A stretch of 64,000 nt of DNA from Saccharina japonica (taxonomy: Eukaryota; Sar; Phaeophyceae; Laminariales; Laminariaceae). Below the pieces are notes generated by a model that saw only the letters and a program-made list of their open reading frames with translations, made no database searches and had not been told where the DNA came from. The translations under genes were made by a program, and so were the position numbers. This document shows positions 33,301 to 42,743 of the stretch, in pieces; position 1 is the first letter of the stretch; each line of letters begins with the position of its first letter. The stretch spans positions 262,408-326,407 of the forward strand of contig MEHQ01000445.1 of NCBI GenBank assembly GCA_008828725.1, given 5' to 3'.

Positions 33301-34571
33301 GGTGCCACACGTAGCCCTTTTGAAGAGGCAGTGGATCCTCTGTCGAACACTAGCACTCGGTTTCGTCTAATAGCTTCATAAAGTTTTTCCCAAACTAGGT
33401 CCATGTGCTCTACCACGGTGCTGTGATTTCCATACTGCATTGCTCTGGTTGGGTCGAGGTCTGTGACGGATGTTTTCACCGGGACGCCATTCTTGATAAT
33501 ATCTACGAGTACGAGCTCCGTTATTGCTGGGAAGCCTTTAATATCCCCAAAATAGTGTTCCACTTGACTGAGAGAGATAGGAGGTGACTCCAAGGTGCCG
33601 CCGATTCCAACAGCCACGTCTCCCGCTCTACCATCGCGTACATGCAACAGCACTGTGCCTGTCTCTGCCATCTCTCGAATGACTTGTTTCGTTTTGGAAA
33701 GGTCACGGTTTTCGGCGTCCATGAACGCTTTTGTTTGATTCCATTTTTCGTTCAGCTCAGCGATTTTTGCTTGTCTGCTGTTGCCATAGTTGGTTACATT
33801 GCTTGTCTGAACTTGAGTGGAGTAAGCTTCTTCTCCATCCAAAGGTGCTACTTGTCGCCCCGACTCCGGTACATATTTTTCTTTTGCGTACTCGCTTACG
33901 TTCGTTGCCTTTGAGGACTCTCGCCAGCCTTGCGTCGACTGAACACCAACGCCAGGCAACTAACTATGACCTTGATTTTCCGACCGGGACTCATTATCCC
34001 GCAACTGGCCGTGACCATGCCGACCCTGCGGTACTTTTGAGTACTTTCGCAGCCCTTGCGCCGACTGGGCACGACCAAGGTCAGGCAACTGGCCATGACC
34101 TTGATAACGCTGCCTAGATTTTCTGCTATCCTGTTCCGACTCGGAACGATCAAGGTCAGGCAACTGGCCATAACCACAGCAATTCTGTCTTGCGTTATTG
34201 TTTTTAGACACTCCCAACTCGGGACCCTCACGGACAGGCGACTGGCCATGCCCACAGTATTTGTGTACAGTGTTTTTAATTTTCGGCTCGAAACAAACAG
34301 GGTTCGGCAACTCATCTTGCTCCTGGCAACACTGGCTGACCTTACTGCCACTTTGTTCCGACTCGTTATAAACAACGTCAGGTAACTGACAACAATCATG
34401 CCTAGCGTTACTACTTTCCGACAAACCCGGGTCGGACCACTTGCCATACCCCTGGCCAAGCAACTCGCCCTTCCTATGTCCACTCTGAAATATAGGTACT
34501 GCTATGCCGTTCAGTAAAAGTCGTCCTACTGTCAAGATCCGACTCGGAGCATTCATGGTCACACGACTCAC
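33213..34571 (-). pseudogene. Gag C-terminus/Pol N-terminus with 26-aa repeats
   Basis: One frame runs from 34571 to 33213, broken only by a TAG at 33960-33962. The N-terminal part holds six or seven imperfect repeats of about 26 residues with the core GHGQLPDLGRAQSAQGLRKYS. The stop falls exactly where that repeat has Gln after GHG, so it looks like CAG changed to TAG. The repeats lead into a hydrophilic segment (NEKWNQTKAFMDAENRDLSK), then the FPAITELVLVDIIKNGVPV region found upstream of DIRS polymerases, and the first RT block. Repeats rich in Cys and Gly (CCGYGQLPDL) may be degenerate nucleic-acid binding motifs; that is inference. Confidence 0.65.
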
Positions 34572-34689
34572 CCACGAACACCGCTTGCGACATCGATCCC
34601 GGTTGCGGCGCGCCAGTCAGTCCCACCGAATTACTGGTGTCCACGAATGGCGAAACTTCGCCTTGCGCCACTTGCCGCCCGGGCCCGCC

Positions 34690-36300
34690 ATCAGGCGTCG
34701 CCCGCCCTATCAATGATTACCTCCTCCTCTCCCCGCTCCGGGTCCCTGCCTACCCTGGGCTCCGCCACCTCTCCCCTGTTTCTGCCCGTGCGAGAAGCTG
34801 ACCCTCGCGACGGCCGCCGGAGGCTGCTGCTGTTGCTGTTACTGCTGCTGATGTTACTGCTGCTGATGTTGCCGCTGCTGATGTTGTTGCTGCTGCTGCT
34901 GTGGCTGCTGCTGCTGCTGGTGCCTCGGCGGGGGCGGCGGCGGCGGCGGTGGCGGGCAGGGCAACCCCGGGGCCCCAGTACCGTCCTGAACGAAAGGGCC
35001 ATGCGAATATTGGCAATTGGCTCTGTTGCACTGTTGCCTCCGCCACGCGAAATGGCAAGTCCCCTCCGGTGTCCGTGTCTGCTGCAGGCCCGATACGAAG
35101 GGCCAACCCGCCCGCGGTCCCCCGTCCGTACGCGGCCGCGTGGCTGATGGGAGAATCCCCCCCGTGTTCGCCTATCTCTTGAGAGGTTTTGCTGCTGTTG
35201 TCGCGCCGCCCAGCCTGGGCACTTCCAGCGCTGTGTCCATCCGACCCCGCAAACTGCAACTTTCCCGTGGTCTCAGTTCGCGTAGCATCGTAAAGGCTGG
35301 GGCATTTATCCCGGTGCACTCACCTTACGGCGGGACGGAGTTGGGAAAGGCACTCTTCACCGGAACCGCGGCGTCTAAAACATGTCCGAAAAAGTCGTTG
35401 ATGTCTCTGTTGCCTCGGGAGCAGCATGTTGTAATGCGTGTTCATGTACGCGGTGAGAGTCTTGCACATTTCCTGCCATTCCTCAATCAGCAAGTTCCCC
35501 CTGCCCTGTGACACGCCCCCCGCGGAATCCGCTGCTCCCTGTTGGATCACTTTCACCAGAACTTCGACGAGCGTTTGGAGGTGCACCTCTGGGGCTCGGG
35601 GCACTGCAGCGGTTCCCGGCTCGACCGGAGGTAAAAACGCGTCGATGTCGATGTTTGCTATTGGGGGGGTGATCATGTCGATGAGCCGCTTGTTGGGATC
35701 GACGATGAACCTGAGCACATGATAAAAATCGCTGGACGAAACTGACAGCACAAACAGACCACCTCGGAGCACAAACATCGCCGCTGCTCCTGCTTCCTGC
35801 TACATCCGGATTTTTCGCTTGGTGGAATCCGCCGAGATAGTTGGGGCTTCTACGCTGCTGGCCTGCTCCATGGCCCCAAATTGTCCGCCCACACCACCCC
35901 ACGGTGGCTGCAAAGGAGGTCCTTCCCCCTGCCACCAACCTGGGAACTGCATGCTCAGAAGGTGCGGGGCCTGTGCGTAAGGCGGTTGTTGCATGACGTG
36001 CTGCTGCTGCCCGCCTACCTGCTGTGGGTTTTGTTGTCCTACAAGGTGCGGTGGTTGTTGCGGTATCTGTGGCTCGATCTGCTGAGGTTGCTGCTGTGCT
36101 GCGGGCTCAGCCGGGGGTGTTGGTTGTAGGTGTTGCTGCTGATGAAGTTGCTGCTGTACTGCGGGCCTACCCGGGGATGATGCTAGGTGTTGTTGCTGTT
36201 GCTGAACGAGAGGTGCCTGCTGCTGCTGTTGCTGCTGCTGTTGCGGCTGTTGTGCTGGCTGTTGCTGCGGCGGATGTTGTAATACTTTTGTGAGAAGCAA
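34690..36300 (-). pseudogene. DIRS gag-like region with CCCH zinc finger
   Basis: Three broken frames follow one another on the minus strand. The first (36300-35800) is Gln/Pro-rich and ends after an APTISADSTKRKIRM segment. The second (35778-35320) has a helical stretch, VHLQTLVEVLVKVIQQ and IEEWQEMCKTLTAYMNTHYN. The third includes, around 35055-34980, a CCCH zinc finger (Cys-x8-Cys-x4-Cys-x3-His, read as GTCHFAWRRQQCNRANC followed by QYSH), then a polyproline and polyglutamine run. A CCCH finger would bind RNA, which suits a gag-like protein. The order upstream of the RT supports gag. Retroviral CCHC knuckles are not present here. Confidence 0.6.
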
Positions 36301-36371
36301 AACGGCTTCCAGTGGCTGCTCAGCTGGCGTCTGCCTGCTGCCGCTTCCTCCGGGTGGCTCGTCGGCTCGAG

Positions 36372-36884
36372 CTACCCCTCTCTGGAGTCTGCGCCCGAGC
36401 CTTCTCCGACGGGTATGTCCGCAACCATCTTAGACTCCTCACATACATACACACGATCAATTACTGTCTCCTCAGGACCAGTTATCAGTTCAGCAGAAGG
36501 AACGACGTCAGGTATGCCCACAACCATCTTATACTCCTCACATGCATCCACACTCTCAATTACTGTCTCCCCAGGAACAGTTATCAGTTCAGCAGAAGGA
36601 ACGACGACAGGTATATCCACAACAATATCATAATCCTCACGTACATCCACATCCTCCGTTACCTTCTCCTCATAAATAGTCACCAGTTCAGCAGAAGGAA
36701 CGACGACAGGGGTTTCCACAACCATCTCAGACTCCTCACATACATCCACACTCTCAATTACCATCTCCTCAGGAACAGTCACCAGTTCAGCAGAAGGAAC
36801 GACGACAGGTGCGTCCACAACAATAGCAGAATCCTCACATACATCCACATCATCCGCCGTTGCGGACTCCTCAGAAGATGCCAA
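36372..36884 (-). repeat. 99-bp coding-like repeat, five units
   Basis: The minus-strand frame contains five units of 33 residues with the core PVVVPSAELVTVPEE and an acidic tail. The frame stays open for 170 codons, and unit boundaries fall on the same phase. Upstream the frame continues into 36885-37240 after a shift. It probably belongs to the gag-like protein of the retroelement. Its acidic, low-complexity nature prevents a functional call. Confidence 0.6.
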
Positions 36885-37194
36885 TGTAGCAGAAGGAACG
36901 AAAAAAAACGATCTGGAACACGACGAACGGCATGAATTGAACCCCGGGTAAAAGCAGTCTCACAAGATTGATACTGATGGTTACGCATATTTCCAGACCA
37001 AGGCGTTTCATCAACAACTGTAGACATATCCGGAGCATCAGTAGCAGCAGCAGCAGTGCCCGTCGCTGCTGAATCCCCTCGCCCCTCCATTGTAGGAACA
37101 TACACCATGTTGACGTTATTGGTAACAGCCGTACACAGTCCCGCATCACTATTTGCAGGATGCAACATAGCACTACCACCTGAAGTACCACCAA

Positions 37195-38953
37195 TTAAGG
37201 TATCATCCGGACCATGAGAAGAAACAGGCCCACACAAAGCGTGTGCGGTATCAGCCGAAGGACGACTATGCGGGTGTTGACGAAAATCTTGAGGTTCGAA
37301 GCGTTTAATCGATGGACTCGCCGATCCGGAAAGTTCATTGGGTACAGAAGTAGGGTTGATATAACGTCCAGAAGAAAAATGCGTGCCTCCGACCCCTCGC
37401 GCTCCATGGCTGACCTGACGCTGAACAGTTCGACCTACAAGTATCCACCACGCTTCTCAGTGACTCCAGCCCCTCTTGTTGGACAGAAATCAGAGCTATT
37501 ATCCACAAAGGAACTCTCGTATCCTCGACTCCCACAATAAGAATATCCATTCGTATCAGCCATCGAATTCGTATCATATCCTATGGTTGTATGATGAACC
37601 ACGATCGAAGTTCTCACCTCGCTGGCTGTGGCTAGAAGAAAACCCAGCACGGTTCTGATAATGTTTAGCACGGTCGATATCTTGTTGGCTGTGATGATAG
37701 GAAAAACCAGCACGGCTCTGATAATTGGAAAGGTGGTCGAAGTTGTCATTTGGCTGACGATTCTAAATACAAGAAATCCCAGTACGTCTCTGACCGAATG
37801 GAGAACCCGTTTCACGAGGAATCATACTTGAAGAGAAATTTCGGTGGTAACTCCGATTCTCTGTCCAAGAGTAACCCGTATTTCCTTGTATCCTCGTACG
37901 TTCAACAGACCTCGACGAATGGTAGTAACCGGTGTGTTTTCGGCCAAATTTTGACTTCACGTTCCACCATCAAGAATAAATCAAAGGGTAGAGAGTATAA
38001 CTCGTCGTTATCCATTAGTTGGGAGGTGCATGCATGTCTGAAGACGTCAGGTGATAATTCATCCAAAAATATCCTCGTGAACAGCTGTGCTGGTGCCGAT
38101 TTCCAGGATCCTCGAACATTTCCGCCAACCATGAACAAATCTGCAGTTCCAACCTCTGCAATGAACTTGCACATAGCATCAAACAGCGTCTCAACAAACC
38201 GATGCATGTCAGCAGCATCAGTCGCAGCAGTAACCGAACGAGCTACAGCGCTCAGCGATTATTTCACAGATACAAGGTCTATAGTGCACGTTTAGGGTAT
38301 GCACCAGCATGGAGACATTCCAGCAAGTCTTCATCGGAGATGCGAGCGTCAACACCTGTGTATCCTGCTTTTACACATACTCGTTGTAGTAAAAACCCCG
38401 GCACTAGATCTCGGATAGGACAATCACGCCAGGCTTCCATCCCATCCAACGAATCAAGGAACACACGAATATCTTTTTCGCCTGCACGCAGTATCTTTGG
38501 GAGTTTTTCTTTGCAGGAGCCATGCCACTTCTCACAGCAGTCAATCAGCTCAAAGTCATAAGCGTGTTGTGATTGAGCGCTGTATGTGGGAGGGATTTCG
38601 ACATCATCACTACTACGTCTGATTGACGCTCTGGCCGACTCTTCATGGATATTTTGGCTTGGTGAGTTGCTATTTATAGGAGCCACTTCACCCCGCAAGT
38701 CACTAGCTTGTGGACCAGGGCTTCGATGTTCAGCAGCAGTATCCTGTCGGCTATCAGCCATCAACCGGCTATGAGATCTTGTCCGTACTCGACGAGCTTC
38801 ACCTGGAATTCCCGCTCGAGAACCAGAATTTCCTTGCCTGGGATTTTCAATACCAAGGAAACGCGTGTCATCGATATCTGCAACAGAACTACTGGCACTT
38901 TCGCTGCCTGCACGAACCCTACGCGCTCCAGAGTTGACTCCCGCGTCTGCCAT
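37195..38953 (-). pseudogene. Probable gag-like ORF, broken
   Basis: The longest piece is 38953-38279 (224 codons). An Arg/Ser-rich N-terminus is followed by a globular stretch, AYDFELIDCCEKWHGSCKEK and DSLDGMEAWRDCPIRDLVPG. After a frame change at about 38275 it continues in 38207-37902 (MHRFVETLFDAMCKFIAEVG; SPDVFRHACTSQLMDNDEL). Further down, minus-strand frames hold two or three copies of an RAGFSYHHSQ-type repeat (about 37630-37760). I do not recognise the fold. Position upstream of the CCCH region on the same strand suggests the capsid part of the same DIRS-like element or a related one, but this is inference from order alone. Confidence 0.45.
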
Positions 38954-38959
38954 GCTTAT

Positions 38960-39560
38960 ACAGAGCTACAAGGCAAAGCTACGTAGGGTTGGCCTTGCCT
39001 CTCACCTCTCCCGTACAAGATATGTCGAAAATTTCCACCCGTCAGTATCTTTCAAGATATATTTTGTTGACAAAATTTACTGTACTCGTACCTTCGTAGA
39101 CAAAAAGCTGGATGGTGCTCCAACGAAGCCCCAAGAAGCTGACCCTCCACTCGAGGAGTAGATCGCCCCAAGCTTGCACCACTGGCTCGATGACAAATAT
39201 CTCGCACCCAAGTGTAGTCAAATATCCCGACGGGTATGATATTGGCTCCCGTAGTACCTGTGCCCAAGAAGATCTCGTCGATATTTTAGCGTATCCTGAA
39301 GCGTATCTTTCAACCCTGACCTGTTTTGTAGATAATTTTTGCAGCAGCAACCAAAGCTAGCTCCACCTGAAGCGTAGAGCACGAAGACCTCGTAGAAATA
39401 TATCTGAAAACCCGAAGACTCGTACTGCTGTAGATATATACCCAAGATGACCGAATTACCCTCACGACCGATACCTGACCGAAAGATACACACCCAGCCC
39501 TCAAAGTCGAAAATTTCCTTGCGACAACCGGTTTACCCCTCGAATAATGCAGTATTATGG
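38960..39560. other. Possible 5' terminal region of the DIRS-like element
   Basis: No gene recognised. The word GTCGAAAATTTCC occurs at both ends of the stretch (39022 and 39506). It lies just upstream of the first gag-like frame, so it may be the leader or a terminal repeat, but no inverted match to 29398-29620 was found. Confidence 0.3.
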
Positions 39561-39910
39561 GAAGCCCCGGATGACCTAGCTCCGCTCAAGGCCAGCATAA
39601 AGCTGTACCACTCGAGAGTTCGTCACCCTAGCTGACGCGAAATAAGATGTGTGAATTATTATTACCCAGAAGAACCCAGGCAGAACCCGGGCAGAGCCCA
39701 GTTAGAGGGCCCCCGCCGGAAGAAAAGAAGAGGAAGGAGAAGTAGAACAACAACAACAAGAGCAAGAACAAGAACTGGCTGCTGTGCGCGACGATCCACA
39801 GCAGCAAATAGCCATATCCGTTATACCCTAAGATCCATTGTAATAAACCCGGGGATGCGGCCCGGATGTTCCCGGACGATCACATGTCTGTGCACGTACA
39901 CCGTATGAAA
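39560..39910 (+). repeat. Repeat J, copy 1
   Basis: Matches 52725-52985 in blocks: GCTGTACCAC, GGGCAGAGCCCAGT, AGCAGCAAATAGCCATATCC (or variant) and GGCCCGGATGTCCCCGGACGA-like end. Unmatched stretches lie between. Function unknown. Confidence 0.65.
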
Positions 39911-39974
39911 AGTAGGTATGTATGCATAGACGGGCGTACATATCAGCTGTTTTATCTACTACCTTGGCAGTGCT

Positions 39975-40049
39975 CGTAAATCCGCCCTGCAGGGCGGATT
40001 GATGAGATCTGACTCGCTTTTTTTATAATGTTTTTAGTGCGGATTTACG
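39975..40049. repeat. Nested palindrome
   Basis: A perfect 22-bp palindrome centred on CTGCAG (39979-40000, arms AATCCGCCCTG). The longer word CGTAAATCCGC (39975-39985) is repeated inverted at 40039-40049 across a T-rich gap. It may be a tiny TIR element; no target duplication is clear. Confidence 0.7.
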
Positions 40050-40124
40050 CGCGCTGCTATAATACCATGGTACAGAGTACAGTGTCAGATGGTAGGTATG
40101 GTACATGCGTTCAATGTGCCTACT

Positions 40125-40441
40125 GCCAGTCGCCCCGGTGGTCTAACAGGTAGCCACGAAGCCTGTTAGCGTTGGAGGTCGGGGGTTCGATTCTGCTCGT
40201 GAGGAGATTTGTATTCTCAAAATGACACCAACTAACTGTCGAGAGCGCATATTAGAGCGTGGATAAGCACAATTCGACGAAAGTTGACGAGGGAAGAACG
40301 TGCTGAATTATTCTCGCGATAAAAGCAAGGCAAGCACCGTAGTGGGGGAGGAGGGAGGAGAGCCTACTTTGTGACCCCGGATCTGAGTTACGACTAGGGA
40401 GGGAGAGACGGAAGGGCGAAGATATTCAATGAGATAGACTA
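40125..40441 (+). mobile_element. tRNA-derived SINE with a different head
   Basis: The head has A box TGGTCTAACAGG (from 40139) and B box GGTTCGATTCT (40184-40194), but the acceptor stem does not pair, so it is not a tRNA gene. From about 40205 the body is the same as in the 22.4- and 60.1-kb copies (GACGAGGGAAGA, ATCTGAGTTACGACT). The head itself is not the one found there. Confidence 0.75.
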
Positions 40442-40499
40442 AAAATAAAAACTGTACGACGTACGTACGCAACACAGCCAGCAATCAATGCTGCAGAGT

Positions 40500-40930
40500 A
40501 CTATTTGTGCCCTATAGTATGTTTCACGAAAAAATCGGTATGCATGCATGCATGCACGAGTCAAATGATCTCGATCATCAGCACAGCCAGTCTCTCGAGC
40601 GATTTTGCAAGCCCCTTTCGCGATGACCGCGAGACAGCCGACAACAACAAACAACGTGCTCTCAGGAAGCAGCCAGCCCCCCCTGGCCACATCTGTTATA
40701 ATCATGTTTTCCATCAAACAACCCGCATTGATTCGGAGTCAATCCCCATCGTTTCTGTTTCCTTCACCATATACCTTTGTATTCTTATTACAGTAAGAAT
40801 ATTCGTAGTCACTTTGTTTCCTATGTATTCCTACATGTTATTTTTACTTTGAGCCTCTATCCTCTCCATTACTACTTGCTTTAATGGCCCTACCGCCGTG
40901 GGGGCGGGAGGGCCTTCTCTAGTATGGATA
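40500..40930 (+). repeat. D-end segment followed by repeat G
   Basis: Begins with the GCATGCATGCACGAGTCAAATG segment that closes D units, continues through CTCTCAGGAAGCAGCC, then a G copy without T, ending in the GC-rich hairpin at 40886-40914. It shows that the D end and G are normally contiguous. Confidence 0.8.
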
Positions 40931-41360
40931 TATAGTGCAAGGGGTTTTGATCCGGAGGCCGGGTTTCCCCTTGTACGTCGCTGTGAATAGGCAATATATT
41001 GATTGTGCTTGGTACTCGATACAGCAGGTATAATGACGGTTACATATATTGGGGAGTTCATATACTTGGTGAGGCTTTATTGAGATAAAATTGACTGCCA
41101 GGTTTCTTCCCCTTGACTGACATACTTGACTTGCGCGAACTCGCTCCGGCGCTGGCCTGCGAGATCCGACGATAATATATATATACATGGTTTATGTCTA
41201 CATGAGGAGCGCTCCAGCTCCCTGACCCTGCCCGCCTGTGCTAGGCCCCGTCATGCGCCCGAGGTCGTATCAACACGCTATAGCGAGTAGTCATTGTCGC
41301 TTATGATCTTGGGTTGCTTGGGGTATCAGGCAGTGCGAGGGTGGTTTCTTCCGGCTCGAG

Positions 41361-42575
41361 ATGGATGCCGCGAAATTTGAAAGATGGAAGACGGTGCAGC
41401 TGATGGGAGTTGTTGATAAGCTTTACTGCGAGTGCGGCGTTCTGGTTGAACGCATTGTGAACTATGTAGCAGCTGCGCGTACTGGACGGGTTGCCGTGCT
41501 TGCGAACGAGAGGGCTCGTCTCACCGAGGTGGAATTTCGAATCAACTCGGCTCAGCACCAGTTCAAGTGGCGGCTAGAGGTAGTCCACCCGATACAGCGG
41601 CAGCAACAGCGTGCCGCCCCGGCCAGACGTGAGCTGGTGCTGGTGGACCCGCTTGCTGCTCGAGGCACGAGCAACGTGGGCGAGCAACAGCAGCAGCCGC
41701 AGCAACCGGAGTCACAGCAGCCACAGCAGCTGCAGCTGGCAGAGCTTCGCGAGCAGGTGGAGGGGATGAGGTGAGAGTTAGCAGCAGCGAAGCTGGCAGC
41801 CCTTCGGTGGAAGATGATAGCGAAGCTGCGTGCCACGCCGAGCGAGGCCCAGCGCGCTGATTTGGAGAGGACGGCGGCAGAGCAGAGGAGGACAACAGCA
41901 GTTGGGACGACAGTGCGGCAATAAGGGCAGGAGGCCCACGCAAGCACGTTGACCACTGCTGTAAACCATACCCGCTCTGCGCCCATTCCCAAATTTGATG
42001 TGGAAGTTACGAGGGGAGAGGGAGAGAAGAAGACAGACGAAGAGAGAGAAAAACAAGCTGTGGAGCTAGGTGAGGAGCAGACCTCTCGGAGCGGCAGCAG
42101 TGCACAGGATGGGCAGAAGGCCCTGCCGCAGCCGCATCCGATTGAGAGAAGCCCCTTTGAGCCGGTTTGTTGGGTGAGCCTGTGTGCGCTGGTAGAGCAG
42201 GTGGCTCTGTCTGCGCGCCACGTTGAAACCCACCCCGCGGTGACGAAGGAACCGTCACACGCGGAAGAGAAAGAGGTTGGAGAGATGGTTTTATGTGCGA
42301 GTGGAAGGGGGTCTCTGGAGGAGGAGCATAGAATAGGAGATGGAGAGGACGGCGTTGGGGTGGGCGAGGAGCAGGAGCATCAGCCGTTGCCACCGCCGCT
42401 GTCGCCACCGCCGCCCCTACCGCCGCCTCCGCCACCGCCACTCGCGGAAGGCATGCGTGCAGATTTCGAGGCGGAGCAGCACGCCCTGGCAGTGGCGAGC
42501 CGTTTGGTGCTGGCACATGGAGCCTTGTTATCATTCGAGCAACGGAAAGAGGAGGAAGAGGAGGAGAACGAAGAT

Positions 42576-42615
<40 letters not shown>

Positions 42616-42743
42616 GGAGCAAGGACGGGCGGGGCGGCGGGAAGCAACACCACCTACAGCAAGGTTGTGTTTGGACCAGCATGGAAGCTGGGCCGAGGTG
42701 GCGCGTGGGTGCTGGCCTCATTCATGCCTCCGTTCAGCCCTGA
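41361..42743 (+). pseudogene. Coiled-coil, Pro/Gln-rich protein, two in-frame stops
   Basis: One frame stays open from 41361 to 42743 except for TGA (41772-41774) and TAA (41922-41924). The first part (MDAAKFERWKTVQLMGVVDK) is helical, with QAQ-rich linkers and a likely coiled coil running across the first stop (LAELREQVEGM, then ELAAAKLAALRWKMIAKL). The last part, from about 41949, is acidic (GEKKTDEEREKQ), has a run of prolines (42385-42440), a further helical segment (FEAEQHALAVASRLVLAHGA) and 13 glutamines (42578-42616). The TGA overlaps a good 5' splice site (AG/GTGAGA), so an intron is possible. I do not recognise a family. It could be a host gene or a gag-like protein. Confidence 0.5.

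Noticed and set aside
31681..33962. Stop-codon reassignment in this genome
   Set aside because: All three stop codons occur inside recognisable domains, alongside frameshifts, which fits decay rather than a changed code.
40130..40205. Functional tRNA gene
   Set aside because: A and B boxes are good, but the acceptor and T stems do not pair and the sequence runs into a SINE body found elsewhere.
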